From Roseococcus pinisoli (GTDB lineage Bacteria > Pseudomonadota > Alphaproteobacteria > Acetobacterales > Acetobacteraceae), in assembly GCF_018413645.1 (NCBI RefSeq), contig NZ_JAHCDA010000005.1, forward strand, positions 62,001 to 126,000: a stretch of 64,000 nucleotides of DNA, written 5' to 3'. The first letter of the stretch is position 1, and each line of letters starts with the position of its first letter. A program made the position numbers and the translations under genes. This document shows positions 20,859-34,137 of this stretch, piece after piece. Below the pieces are notes generated by a model that was not told the DNA's origin, made no database searches, and worked only from the letters and a program-made list of their open reading frames with translations.

Positions 20859-21367
20859 CAGACCGGCTCCTGGCCCATCAGGCGGAGAATGAAGCTCTCG
20901 AGCAGCCCGGCGCCGATATTCACGCCGAGGCCCTGCACGAAGAGGAACCAGACCAGCAGCGTCAGCGGCAGGGCGATCAGCAGGTCCCGCAACATGGAGC
21001 GGCTGCCGAAGGCGGCCGCCACCAGCACGAACTGCGCCGAGGCCGCGATGGAGAAGCCCGCGGGGACGATCAGGACCAGGTTCACCAGCAGCCCGGCGAG
21101 AAGCAGGCCCATCGCGCGGCGGTTCAGCGGCCCGGCCTCCGCCATCTCGGGATTCTCATGCGACCAGCCGCCGCGCAGCGCCGAGATGGTGAGGCCGATG
21201 CCCAGCGCCGTCAGCCCGGCGGCGACGACATAGGGAATGGCCTTGGGGCCGACCTGCGCATAGAGCGGCGAGACCGGGATGACGCTGGCCTGCCAGAAGC
21301 CGATGAGGCCGAAGCCCAGGACAACCAGGCCGGCCACCAGGTCCGGCCATGAGAGACGTGATGTCAT
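20858..21367 (-). CDS. tctB: Tripartite tricarboxylate transporter, small membrane subunit TctB
   Basis: 169 residues with four hydrophobic helices and the TctB layout ([19 protein letters not shown] at the N-terminus, [20 protein letters not shown] near the C-terminus). Works with TctA in the inner membrane. Read with tctA and, after a gap of about 100 bases, downstream of tctC. Confidence 0.9.
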   Translation of the reverse strand: MTSRLSWPDLVAGLVVLGFGLIGFWQASVIPVSPLYAQVGPKAIPYVVAAGLTALGIGLTISALRGGWSHENPEMAEAGPLNRRAMGLLLAGLLVNLVLIVPAGFSIAASAQFVLVAAAFGSRSMLRDLLIALPLTLLVWFLFVQGLGVNIGAGLLESFILRLMGQEPV

Positions 21368-21470
21368 GGAGCCTCGCGAATCCTCGGTTTCTTGTTTTCC
21401 GACAGGTCAGGAAAGGGCCAGGCCTCCCCGCCGGACGGTCGTCGCATCCTCCGGCGGAGAGGCCGATCGG

Positions 21471-22439
<969 letters not shown>

Positions 22440-22738
22440 CGGGCGTAGCCCCTCCATGCGTCCCGTCGCGTTCGGCCGGGCTCGAGTTTCGCCCCAGGAT
22501 TGTTCCGGGAGAGTTCGGGGCGCAACAGCGAGAATGGCGCAGCAGCCGTGCCGTCTCCACGAAATCGATCAGATGACGGTGGTTTCACCGCTTCCGGGCC
22601 GTGAGGCTTCCATGTCACAGCGTTCAAGTCGCTGATTAAAAAAGCGATACCATCCCGCATTGCCGTAATGAAACGTCTTGCGGAAAGGCAATGTCTCGGA
22701 CAAAGCTCAGGATAGAGGAATCACAAGGCCGCCTCCCG
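22440..22738. promoter_or_regulatory. Divergent gap between tctC and the first repeat-protein gene
   Basis: About 300 bases that must hold the promoters of tctC (minus) and the repeat-protein genes (plus). It includes a relatively AT-rich patch around 22626-22650. I see no clear palindrome or complete -35/-10 pair. Confidence 0.35.
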
Positions 22739-23233
22739 ATGTCCGACGCCGACAAGAAAGATCCCCGCCTGACGCGGCGCCTCCTGGTCGCCCGGCTCGC
22801 GGGCGGGGCGAGCCTTGCCGCGGCCGCCACCGTCGCCTCGGCACCGGCCGAGGCGCAGTCCGGCCGTTCCGACAACGACCCCAATGATCGCGCCGGCTAC
22901 GGCCGCTCGGGCCGCTCCGACAATGACCCCTATGACCGCGGTGGGCGCGGCCGCGGCGGCGGGGGCGGCTATCGGACCGGCATCACCGACAACGATCCCA
23001 ATGACGGCGCCGGCAACGGGCGTGGCGGCGGCGGGCGCCGCGGCACGGGCCTCACCGACAATGATCCCAATGACGGCGTCGGCAACGGCCGCGGCGGCGG
23101 GTATCGCCGCGGCACCGGCATCACCGACAACGATCCCAATGATGGCGCCGGCAATGGCCGCGGCGGCTATCGCGGGGGCACCGGCCGCACGGACCGCGAC
23201 CCCTATGACGCCGCCGGCCGGGGCCGCTACTAG
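22739..23233 (+). CDS. Exported Asp/Gly/Arg-rich tandem-repeat protein (Tat-like signal)
   Basis: No known function. From the ATG at 22739 (MSDADKKDPRLTRRLLVARL) it is 164 residues: a twin-arginine-like signal with AxA cleavage (SAPAEAQS), then six imperfect repeats of about 22 residues built on TDNDPNDGxGNGRGGG, ending in TDRDPYDAAGRGRY. The closely spaced Asp/Asn residues (DNDPND) resemble short calcium-binding loops of the thrombospondin type 3 kind; calcium binding is inference. Expected to be disordered. An ATG at 22691 with a GGAAAGG site is an alternative start that would add 16 residues. Paralogue of the next gene. Confidence 0.7.
   Translation: MSDADKKDPRLTRRLLVARLAGGASLAAAATVASAPAEAQSGRSDNDPNDRAGYGRSGRSDNDPYDRGGRGRGGGGGYRTGITDNDPNDGAGNGRGGGGRRGTGLTDNDPNDGVGNGRGGGYRRGTGITDNDPNDGAGNGRGGYRGGTGRTDRDPYDAAGRGRY
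22857..23230 (+). repeat. Tandem 66-69-bp coding repeats, first copy set
   Basis: Six imperfect units coding for (S/T)DNDPNDxxGNGRGGGxRxGTG. The inner units are near identical at DNA level (ACCGACAACGATCCCAATGA recurs at 22986 and 23123). Confidence 0.85.
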
Positions 23234-23250
23234 CCCCGGGCGCTGAGCCC

Positions 23251-23275
23251 CGAACCGGCTTCCCAGGCCGGTTCG
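23251..23275 (+). terminator. Hairpin between the two repeat-protein genes
   Basis: Nine-base perfect stem (23251-23259 with 23267-23275) and 7-base loop, just downstream of the first repeat gene. No T run follows, so termination would be weak. Confidence 0.4.
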
Positions 23276-23357
23276 GCCCGCAAGCGCCGCATGCCCGCCG
23301 TCCCTTTGCCACGATCAGCTGCTTTCATGTCCACGCCAGTTTCAGGAGAAGAATGTC

Positions 23358-23891
23358 ATGGGGAATCGTCTGTCCCGCCGCCTGCTGATTTTGCGCGCGG
23401 TCGCGCTCGGCGGAAGCGGAACGGCGCTGGCGGCCTGCGTGCCCGCGCAGCCGGGCTATTATCCCCAGCCCATGCCGGTCTCCACGGGCCTGACCGACGG
23501 TGATCCCAACGACCCCGTGGGCAATGGGCGCGGCGGCGGTGGCGGCTATCGCCGCGGCACCGGCATCACCGACAACGATCCCAACGACGGCGTCGGCAAC
23601 GGGCGCGGCGGCGGGTATCGCCGTGGCACCGGCCTCACCGACGGCGACCCCAATGACCCCGCCGGCAACGGGCGCGGCGGCGGGTATCGCCGTGGCACGG
23701 GCCTGACCGACGGTGATCCCAACGACCCCGCGGGCAATGGGCGTGGCGGCGGCTACCGCCGCGGCACGGGCCTGACCGACAACGACCCCAATGACGGCGT
23801 CGGCAACGGGCGCGGCGGCTATCGCGGCGGCGGCTACACCGGGCGCTCGGATCGCGACCCCTATGATGCCGCGGGCCGCGGCCGCTACTAG
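23358..23891 (+). CDS. Tandem-repeat lipoprotein, paralogue of upstream gene
   Basis: No known function. 177 residues: twin arginine (NRLSRRLLILRAVALGGSG) and a lipobox LAAC (Cys26-27 region), so probably exported and lipid-anchored. The mature part is six repeats of about 23 residues on TGLTDGDPNDPAGNGRGGGYRRG, closing with SDRDPYDAAGRGRY exactly as in the upstream paralogue. Alternating DGDPNDP and DNDPNDG versions suggest recent internal duplication. Upstream and downstream hairpins (23251-23275, 23904-23931) bracket it. Likely envelope-associated; a cation-binding or matrix role is speculation. Confidence 0.75.
   Translation: MGNRLSRRLLILRAVALGGSGTALAACVPAQPGYYPQPMPVSTGLTDGDPNDPVGNGRGGGGGYRRGTGITDNDPNDGVGNGRGGGYRRGTGLTDGDPNDPAGNGRGGGYRRGTGLTDGDPNDPAGNGRGGGYRRGTGLTDNDPNDGVGNGRGGYRGGGYTGRSDRDPYDAAGRGRY
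23490..23885 (+). repeat. Tandem 69-bp coding repeats, second copy set
   Basis: Six units in frame. The units around 23625-23760 are almost identical in DNA (GGCGGCGGGTATCGCCGTGG occurs at about 23609 and 23678), pointing to recent expansion. Confidence 0.85.
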
Positions 23892-23903
23892 CCTTCCGCC
23901 ACG

Positions 23904-23931
23904 GACCACGCGCCAACCCGCGCGCGTGGTC
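23904..23931 (+). terminator. Hairpin after repeat lipoprotein gene
   Basis: Perfect 10-bp stem GACCACGCGC / GCGCGTGGTC with an 8-base loop, 13 bases after the stop codon. No T run; could stabilise the message or stop transcription with help. Confidence 0.45.
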
Positions 23932-23971
23932 GCTCCACAAAACCCGCCTTATGCCTGATGGACCACGGCCC

Positions 23972-25111
23972 ATGGATCAAGGACTGACGGAAGCCGCCTT
24001 CGAGCTCGCCTTCCCGGGCATGGAGGTCGATGAGGTGCTCGCGCTGCGCGAGGGGCGGAACTGGCGCTACTTCCCGGCCCAGGACGCCAGCCGCTTCGAC
24101 CATCTCGTCAGCGTGGCGGCGATCGACGCGCATCTGCGCACCGATGGCGCGCGGGCACCGCGCGTCTCCATGGCGGACGAATCGCGCAACGGCAGCGCCG
24201 GCGTTCCCGAGCACGAATTCGCCCTGCCGGATGGCCGCGTGGACCTGCCCAACCTGCTGCTGCGCTTCGATGCGGGCGCCTCGCTGGTCCTTTCGCAATT
24301 CCATGAGAGCCACCCGCCGCTGGCCGATTTCTGTCGCGGGCTGGAGCGGCTGTTCCTGCATGGCGTGCAGGCCAATATCTACCTCACCCCGCCCGCCGCG
24401 CAGGGCTTCCGCACCCATTACGACACGCATGACGTCTTCGTGATGCAGGTCGAGGGCCGCAAGCGCTGGCGCGTCTGGGACGGCGAGCCCCTGGAACGCC
24501 CGACCCGTCGCACGCCCTGGCAGGGCGACATGCCCCCTGCCGGCAAGCTGCACGAGCTGACCCTCTCGCCGGGCGATGTCCTCTACATCCCGCGCGGCGT
24601 GATGCACGACGCGGCGACGCTGCCGGGGGAGCGCTCGCTCCACATCACCCTCGGCCTGCTCGAGGCGAGCTGGGCCCAGGCCATCCGCAACCTGCTGGAC
24701 GAGATGGAGCTGCGCGACCCGGCGCTGCGCGAGAGCGTACCGACCTGGCGCATCGGCGAGACCGACCTCTTCGCGGCGATGTCCGAGCGCCTCAACGGCC
24801 TGGCCAAGCCGGAGAATGCCGGCCGCCTCACCAATCTGCTGCTGGAGCAGCTGGCACGCGACCGCCAGCCCCTGCCGGCGCGCGGCCTCTTCGCGCCGCT
24901 GCCCGAAGGCCCGCTGCGCCTCACCCAGGGGATGCACACCCATCTTGTGCAGGCGGAGGACGGTGCCGGGACGCTGTTCTGGACGGGCGGGCTGCTCGAG
25001 CTCTCCCCCACCCAGACGGAGACCCTCACGGCGCTGAGCGAGGGCGCTGCGCCCGAGGACAAGGAATTCGCCGGCAAGCTCTGGCGCCTCGGGCTGCTCG
25101 AGCCCGCCTGA
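23972..25111 (+). CDS. JmjC-type cupin oxygenase (2-oxoglutarate/Fe(II), Cupin_4 family)
   Basis: A 379-residue protein like the ribosomal oxygenase RoxA/YcfD group, which hydroxylate protein side chains. The iron triad is visible: His149-x-Asp151 in FRTHYDTHDVF and a distal His224 in RSLHITLGLL, with KRWRVWDG after the first motif and SPGDVLYIPRGVMHDA before the last. The C-terminal third is a dimer/winged-helix-like region. Start at 23972 is preferred over 23951 because the seven codons between use unusual third bases. It has no signal peptide. It follows two Asp/Asn-rich repeat genes, whose products could be substrates; that link is inference. Confidence 0.8.
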   Translation: MDQGLTEAAFELAFPGMEVDEVLALREGRNWRYFPAQDASRFDHLVSVAAIDAHLRTDGARAPRVSMADESRNGSAGVPEHEFALPDGRVDLPNLLLRFDAGASLVLSQFHESHPPLADFCRGLERLFLHGVQANIYLTPPAAQGFRTHYDTHDVFVMQVEGRKRWRVWDGEPLERPTRRTPWQGDMPPAGKLHELTLSPGDVLYIPRGVMHDAATLPGERSLHITLGLLEASWAQAIRNLLDEMELRDPALRESVPTWRIGETDLFAAMSERLNGLAKPENAGRLTNLLLEQLARDRQPLPARGLFAPLPEGPLRLTQGMHTHLVQAEDGAGTLFWTGGLLELSPTQTETLTALSEGAAPEDKEFAGKLWRLGLLEPA

Positions 25112-25181
25112 GCCTCCGACCGCGGCAGGGCGAGCCCATTTCGCCCTGTTCGCAACCTTGAGGCCGTGGAAAGCTGGACCC

Positions 25182-26738
25182 ATGCCTCATCTTGCCCAGC
25201 GCCTCGATTCCGTCCTCTCCCGGCTCCCACGTGCCTATCCCGGCCCCGGCGGGGCCGTCGCCGTCCTGCGCGGCGGGGAGGTCCTGGCCCGCCATGCCTG
25301 GGGCTGGGCCAATGCCGAGCGGCGGATCCCCTTCACGCCGCGCACGCTCTTCCGCCTCTGCTCCATCACCAAGCAGTTCACCTGCGCCACGCTGCTGGAC
25401 CTCTTCCCCGATCCGGCCGCACTGGACGGCGCCCTGCGGGAAAAGCTGCCGCTGCTGGAAGGGCCGGCGCCGACCGTGGCCCATCTCGCCCACAACCAGT
25501 CCGGCCTCCGGGACTATTGGGCGGTGGCGATGCTGCAGGGCTCGCCCGTCGAGGCGCCTTTCGGCGACACGGAGGCGGAGCGGCTGATCGCCGGCACGCG
25601 CGCGCTGCATTTCGCGCCCGGCACCCGCTACTCCTACGTGAACCAGAACTTCCGCCTGCTCTCGGACATGCTGCAGGACCGCTCCGGGCGAGCCTTCGCC
25701 GACCTGCTGCGCCGCCACGTCTTCGAGCGCGCGGGGATGGAGACCGCCTTCCTCGCGGCCGATACCCGCGCCATGCCCGACGGCACGGAAGGCTACGAAG
25801 GCTCCCAGGCCGGGGGGTTCCGGGCGGCCGAGAACCGCATCCTCTGGACCGGCGATGCCGGCCTCGGCGCCTCGCTGGACGACATGATCGCCTGGGAGCG
25901 GCATCTCGACGCGACGCGCGACGAGCCGGCCTCGCTCTACGGCCGCATCTCGGCGCCCGTCGCCTTCTCGGACGGGGCGCCGGCCGCCTATGGCTTCGGG
26001 CTCTCCCGCGGCACGGATTTCGGACGGGAGCATACCGGCCATGGCGGCGCGCTGCGCGGCTGGCGCAGCCACCGGCTCTATGTGCCGTCGGAGCGTGTCT
26101 CCGTCGTCGTGATGTTCAACCATTTCGGCGACGCGCATGGCGCCGCGCTCGACCTGCTGGCCGCCACGCTCGACGAGACCAGGCCCGCGGCCGATCCCAC
26201 GCTGCCGCCGCCCGCCTGGCTCGGCGCCTATGTCGAGCCGGAGACCGGGCTCTCGGCACGGATCGAGGCGGTGGCGCCGGGCCAGCTCCTGCTGCGCTTC
26301 GGCCATTCGCCCGAGCGGCTCGACATCGCCACCGACGGCAGTGCCGGCAATGGCCGCACGCGGCTGCGCCAGGACGGCGAGGCACTGTGGATGGACCGCC
26401 CGCAGGAGAATTTCAGCACCCGCCTCCTGCCCGTGCACGGCGAGCCGGCGACCGATCTGGGCGGCCGCTACCGCTGCGCCGAGCTGGGCGCCGAGCTGAC
26501 CGTGGTGGAGACGGGCGGCACGCTTTATGGCGGCTTCTCGGGCTTCCTCGGCCAGGGACGGATGGAGCTGCTGAACCCGATCGCGCCGGACCTCTGGGCC
26601 CTGCCCTGCCCCCGCGCGCTGGACCACACGCCGCCCGGCGACTGGACCCTGGCCTTCCGGCGCGATGCCGCCGGCCGCGCGGTGGGTGTCGAGGTGGGCT
26701 GCTGGCTGGCGCGCGGGCTGCGCTACGACCGGATCTGA
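25182..26738 (+). CDS. dap: D-aminopeptidase (serine peptidase family S12)
   Basis: Releases N-terminal D-residues from peptides in the characterised Ochrobactrum enzyme. 518 residues, the same length, with catalytic Ser61-x-x-Lys64 in LCSITKQF, Tyr152-x-Asn154 in YSYVNQNFR, and His287-Gly-Gly in GHGGALRGW, all at nearly the same positions as in that enzyme. Two C-terminal lipocalin-like barrels follow (about 335-420 and 420-515). No signal peptide, so cytoplasmic. Start at 25182 (MPHLAQRL). 70 bases after the JmjC gene on the same strand; may be co-transcribed. Confidence 0.85.
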   Translation: MPHLAQRLDSVLSRLPRAYPGPGGAVAVLRGGEVLARHAWGWANAERRIPFTPRTLFRLCSITKQFTCATLLDLFPDPAALDGALREKLPLLEGPAPTVAHLAHNQSGLRDYWAVAMLQGSPVEAPFGDTEAERLIAGTRALHFAPGTRYSYVNQNFRLLSDMLQDRSGRAFADLLRRHVFERAGMETAFLAADTRAMPDGTEGYEGSQAGGFRAAENRILWTGDAGLGASLDDMIAWERHLDATRDEPASLYGRISAPVAFSDGAPAAYGFGLSRGTDFGREHTGHGGALRGWRSHRLYVPSERVSVVVMFNHFGDAHGAALDLLAATLDETRPAADPTLPPPAWLGAYVEPETGLSARIEAVAPGQLLLRFGHSPERLDIATDGSAGNGRTRLRQDGEALWMDRPQENFSTRLLPVHGEPATDLGGRYRCAELGAELTVVETGGTLYGGFSGFLGQGRMELLNPIAPDLWALPCPRALDHTPPGDWTLAFRRDAAGRAVGVEVGCWLARGLRYDRI

Positions 26739-26771
26739 GCTCCCGCGGGTACGGGCCTGTGGCGAAGGGGC

Positions 26772-27545
26772 CTAGCGCGCCTCGCCCGGCGTGATGCCGA
26801 AGGCGGCCCGGAAGGCCGCGCCGAAGGCCGGCGCGCTGGCATAGCCGACGCTCGCCGCCGCCTGGGCGGGCGTGGCGCCCCCGGCCAGCAGGGCGGCCGC
26901 TTCCGTCAGGCGCAGCGTCTGCCGCCACCGCGCGAAGCCCATCCCGGTCTCCCGATGGAAGAGCCGCGCCAGCGTCCGAGCGCTGGCGCCGCAGCGCTGC
27001 GCCCATTCGTCCAGCGTGAGGTCGCTCGCCGGCTGCTTCGAAAGCGCCTGTGCCAGGCGCCTCAGGCGCGCATCGTGCAGCGCCGGCACGCCGAAGGGCA
27101 GCCGCGGCGCCCGCGCGATCTCCTCCGCAATCAGCGCCGCCAGGTGTCCGCCGCGCCCGGCCTCGTCCCATTCCAGCGGCTCGGCGCAGGCCGCCAGGAT
27201 GAGCTCCCGCAGCAGGGAGGAAACGCCGAGCACCGCGGTCATTCGTTCGCCCACCTTCGCGGCATCCGCGCGGAAGAAGAGCGAGCGCATCGCCAGACGG
27301 CCCTGGCTGCGCACCTCGTGCTCCAGCCCGGAAGGGACCCAGAGCGCGCGGCCGGGCGGGACGACGAAATGCGCCGCCAGCGTGTCCACCCGCATGACGC
27401 CCTCGATCGCGTAGAGCACCTGCGCGCGCCCGTGATGGTGCCAGCCCGTGGCCTCGCCCTCGCCGTAGTCCCGCACGAAGGCGGCCATGGGCCGGTCGAC
27501 CTGCTCCTGGGCGATGGTGCGGGGGTTATGGCCGAATCGCGACAT
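26772..27545 (-). CDS. AraC-family transcriptional regulator
   Basis: 257 residues with an N-terminal cupin sensor (WHHHGRAQVLYAIEGVMRV, about 35-110) and a C-terminal pair of helix-turn-helix motifs (about 155-255: LDEWAQRCGASARTLARLFHRETGMGFARWRQ and the ATPAQAAASVGYASAPAFGAAFR half). Divergent from the MFS transporter, its likely target, with a 64-base gap holding a small palindrome. Confidence 0.9.
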   Translation of the reverse strand: MSRFGHNPRTIAQEQVDRPMAAFVRDYGEGEATGWHHHGRAQVLYAIEGVMRVDTLAAHFVVPPGRALWVPSGLEHEVRSQGRLAMRSLFFRADAAKVGERMTAVLGVSSLLRELILAACAEPLEWDEAGRGGHLAALIAEEIARAPRLPFGVPALHDARLRRLAQALSKQPASDLTLDEWAQRCGASARTLARLFHRETGMGFARWRQTLRLTEAAALLAGGATPAQAAASVGYASAPAFGAAFRAAFGITPGEAR

Positions 27546-27583
27546 AGCTCGTCCGGACGTTGCTCAGCGGACAGGCTAGTCTT

Positions 27584-27596
27584 TTCCGTAACGGAA
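27584..27596. promoter_or_regulatory. Palindrome TTCCGTAACGGAA in AraC/MFS gap
   Basis: A perfect 13-base inverted repeat located between the divergent regulator and transporter genes, close to the MFS ribosome-binding region. Possible operator; AraC proteins more often bind direct repeats, so the assignment is weak. Confidence 0.3.
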
Positions 27597-27609
27597 GGAA
27601 ATCGCACTC

Positions 27610-28842
27610 ATGACGCCCGCCACCCGGCAGATCTGTCTCATCAATGCCGCGCACCTCTTTACCCATTACGGCCTGCTGATCCTCGCCACGGCGGTGCTCG
27701 CCATGGTGCAGCAGGATGGCGAGATCTTCGGCACCGCCTATGGCCCCGTCCTCGCCCTCGGCACGGCCATGTTCGTGATCTACGGCCTCGGCGCGCTGCC
27801 GATGGGCTGGTTCGCGGCCAAGATCGGCCGCAAGGCGATGATGACGCTGTTCTTCTTCGGCGCCGGCGTCGGCATGGCCTCGGCGGGCTTCGCCACAGGC
27901 CCGCTGGGCCTTGCCATCGGCCTCGTCGTGATGGGCGGCTTCCTGGCCATCTACCACCCGATCGGGACGGCCATCATCGCCGAGGCGGGCGGCGACCGCG
28001 TGGGCCGCGCCATGGGCATCAACGGCGTCTTCGGCAATCTCGGCGTGGCGCTGGCGCCGGTGGTGACGGCCTTCCTCGCGGTGCAGTTCGGCTGGCGCTA
28101 CGCCTTCATCGTGCCCGGCCTGTTCTGCATCGCCGTCGGCCTGATCTACCTGCGCGAACCGGCCTTCGACGCGAAGAAGGCCGGCGTGCAGACGCGCCCC
28201 TTCCCGAAGATTCCGCCGCATGTCGTCCGCCAGGCCGTGGTCTCGCTGCTCTCCATCGGCGCGGTCTCCGGCCTCGTCTTCAACGCCTTCACGCTGCTGC
28301 TGCCCAAGCTCATGGAGGAGCGGCTGGCCGGCAATCCGGACCTGCTTCCGGTGGTCGGCATGCTCGCCTTCCTGGCGACGATCTGCGGCGGCGTGACGCA
28401 GTTCACCGTCGGCCAGATGATCGACCGCAAGACGCTGAAGTCGGTCTTCATGCCTCTGACGCTGGTGCTGGTGCCCGGCCTGCTGGCGCTGTCCTTCCTG
28501 GACGGCTGGATCGTGCTGCCGGTCTCCGCCCTCGTGGCCTCGGCCATCTTCGGCCAGGTGACCGTGAACGAGACCATGACGGCGCGCTACATCGCGCCGG
28601 AGATGCGGGCCAAGATCTATTCGATCCGCTTCACGGTGGGCTTCATGGGCGCGGCGCTGGCCTCGCCCATCGTGGGGCTGCTGCATGAGGCCACCGGCAA
28701 CCTGGCCCTGGTCATGGTCGTGCTGGCGGCCTTCGCGATGGTGATGCTGGTCTGCGCCATCTGGTTCCCGAACCGGCCGGAGGAGCTGAAGCCGGAACTC
28801 TGGAGCGCGCCCGCCGCCGCGGCACCGGCCGCCGCCGAATAG
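27610..28842 (+). CDS. Major facilitator superfamily transporter
   Basis: 410 residues with about 12 hydrophobic helices. The conserved loop 2-3 motif is visible as GWFAAKIGRKAMM. The central loop ends in KIPPHVVRQ. Inner membrane. Its layout resembles the fosmidomycin-resistance/YfcJ-like efflux group, but the substrate cannot be given. Divergent from an AraC regulator and ends at a bidirectional hairpin shared with katG. Confidence 0.85.
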   Translation: MTPATRQICLINAAHLFTHYGLLILATAVLAMVQQDGEIFGTAYGPVLALGTAMFVIYGLGALPMGWFAAKIGRKAMMTLFFFGAGVGMASAGFATGPLGLAIGLVVMGGFLAIYHPIGTAIIAEAGGDRVGRAMGINGVFGNLGVALAPVVTAFLAVQFGWRYAFIVPGLFCIAVGLIYLREPAFDAKKAGVQTRPFPKIPPHVVRQAVVSLLSIGAVSGLVFNAFTLLLPKLMEERLAGNPDLLPVVGMLAFLATICGGVTQFTVGQMIDRKTLKSVFMPLTLVLVPGLLALSFLDGWIVLPVSALVASAIFGQVTVNETMTARYIAPEMRAKIYSIRFTVGFMGAALASPIVGLLHEATGNLALVMVVLAAFAMVMLVCAIWFPNRPEELKPELWSAPAAAAPAAAE

Positions 28843-28848
28843 TCAGTC

Positions 28849-28878
28849 AAAAACCCCCAGGCCGTCATGGCCTGGGGG
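28849..28878 (-). terminator. Terminator of katG, also the hairpin after the MFS gene
   Basis: Perfect 10-bp stem CCCCCAGGCC / GGCCTGGGGG with a 5-base loop. On the minus strand it is followed by TTTTT, so it is an intrinsic terminator for katG; on the plus strand it may end the convergent MFS message. Confidence 0.8.
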
Positions 28879-28894
28879 CATTGCGCTTCGCCGG

Positions 28895-32909
<4,015 letters not shown>

Positions 32910-32910
32910 G

Positions 32911-34137
32911 ATGTTCACGCTCACCGAGGCGCAGGCGCGCCTTCGCGACACGGCGCGCGAGCTCGCGCAGGAAGCGGCCGCGCAGGCGGCGGAGACCGAT
33001 CGCAGCCTCCAGTATCCCTGGCCCATGGTCCGCCGCATGACCGAGGCGAAGTTCATGGGCCTCACCATCCCGCGCGAATGGGGCGGCCAGGGTGGCTCCT
33101 ACCTCGATGCCGTGCTGGTGGTGGAGGAGATGGCCAAGGCCTGCGCCGTCTGCGGCCGCATCGCCGTCGAGGCCAACATGGGCGCCGTCGGCGCCGTCAT
33201 GGCCTATGGCACCATCGAGCAGAAGCGCATCGCGGCCGAGCTGGTGCTGGCCGGCGACAAGCCCGCCATCTGCATCACCGAGCCCGAGGCCGGCTCCGCC
33301 GCCGGCGAGATGACGACCACCGCCGTCCGCAAGGGCGACAAGTGGATCATCAACGGCGTGAAGCACTGGATCACGGGCGGCGGCGTCTCGCGCCTGCACC
33401 TGATCTTCGCCCGCGCGATCGAGGACGGCGTCGACCAGGGCATCGGCGGCTTCCTCGTCGTGCGCAACGGCGAGAACGATCCGGCCCAGCTGGTCGTGAA
33501 GCGCCGCATCCCCTCCATGGGCCTCTGCGGCATGCCCGAGGCCGAGCTGCATTTCGTCGAGCTCGAGGTGCCGGACCGCATGGTCCTGCGCGCGCCCGGC
33601 GGCTTCAAGCGCGGCTTCGGCAAGCTGATGGACGCCTATAACGGCCAGCGCGTCGGCGCCGCCACGGCCGCGCTCGGCATCGCGGCCGGCGCCTATGACC
33701 GGGCGCTGGCCTTCGTGCAGCAGCGCCGCCAGTTCGGCCGCCCGATCGCGGAGTTCCAGGGCCTCGGCTGGATGCTGGCCGACATGTCGATCAAGCTGGA
33801 GGCGAGCCGCGCGCTCATCTGGCAGGCCGCGGCCTCGGCCGGGCCGAACGGCTTCCCGGACCGGCTGATGGCCGCCCGTGCCAAGGTGCTGGCGGCGGAC
33901 AGCGCCGTCGAGGTCACCAATGCGGCGCTGCAGCTCTGGGGCGCGGCGGGCTATTCGCGGGAGAATCCGATGGAGCGCGCGGTGCGCGATGCGCGGATGT
34001 TCCCCATCGCCGGCGGCACGGCGCAGATCCTGCGCAACCAGGTCGCCGAGCAGCTGCTGGGCCGCAAGCTGCCGCAGACGCGCGACGGCATGCTGAAGCT
34101 GGCCATGGACGAGGCGACCAAGCAGGCCGCCGAGTAA
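32911..34137 (+). CDS. Acyl-CoA dehydrogenase-fold protein lacking the catalytic glutamate
   Basis: 408 residues of the acyl-CoA dehydrogenase superfamily: TEPEAGSAAGEMTT and KHWITGGGVS bind FAD, and RQFGRPIAEFQGLGWMLADM and NPMERAVRDARMF follow. The catalytic Glu, normally in IYEGT, is Gly here (IAGGT), and the alternative helix-G position is Gln246 in YNGQRVG. Those changes, with an Arg at residue 83, are those described for 3-sulfinopropionyl-CoA desulfinase, an enzyme that removes sulfite from 3-sulfinopropionyl-CoA. I infer that activity or a similar non-dehydrogenase reaction. One base after the TerB-like gene. Confidence 0.75.
   Translation: MFTLTEAQARLRDTARELAQEAAAQAAETDRSLQYPWPMVRRMTEAKFMGLTIPREWGGQGGSYLDAVLVVEEMAKACAVCGRIAVEANMGAVGAVMAYGTIEQKRIAAELVLAGDKPAICITEPEAGSAAGEMTTTAVRKGDKWIINGVKHWITGGGVSRLHLIFARAIEDGVDQGIGGFLVVRNGENDPAQLVVKRRIPSMGLCGMPEAELHFVELEVPDRMVLRAPGGFKRGFGKLMDAYNGQRVGAATAALGIAAGAYDRALAFVQQRRQFGRPIAEFQGLGWMLADMSIKLEASRALIWQAAASAGPNGFPDRLMAARAKVLAADSAVEVTNAALQLWGAAGYSRENPMERAVRDARMFPIAGGTAQILRNQVAEQLLGRKLPQTRDGMLKLAMDEATKQAAE

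Noticed and set aside
19296-21233. Long plus-strand open frame opposite tctA and tctB
   Set aside because: Gln/His/Asp-rich mirror of membrane protein genes; no domain.
22857-23885. CRISPR-like array because of regular repeats
   Set aside because: Units are 66-69 bases, coding, in frame and without unique spacers; no cas genes nearby.
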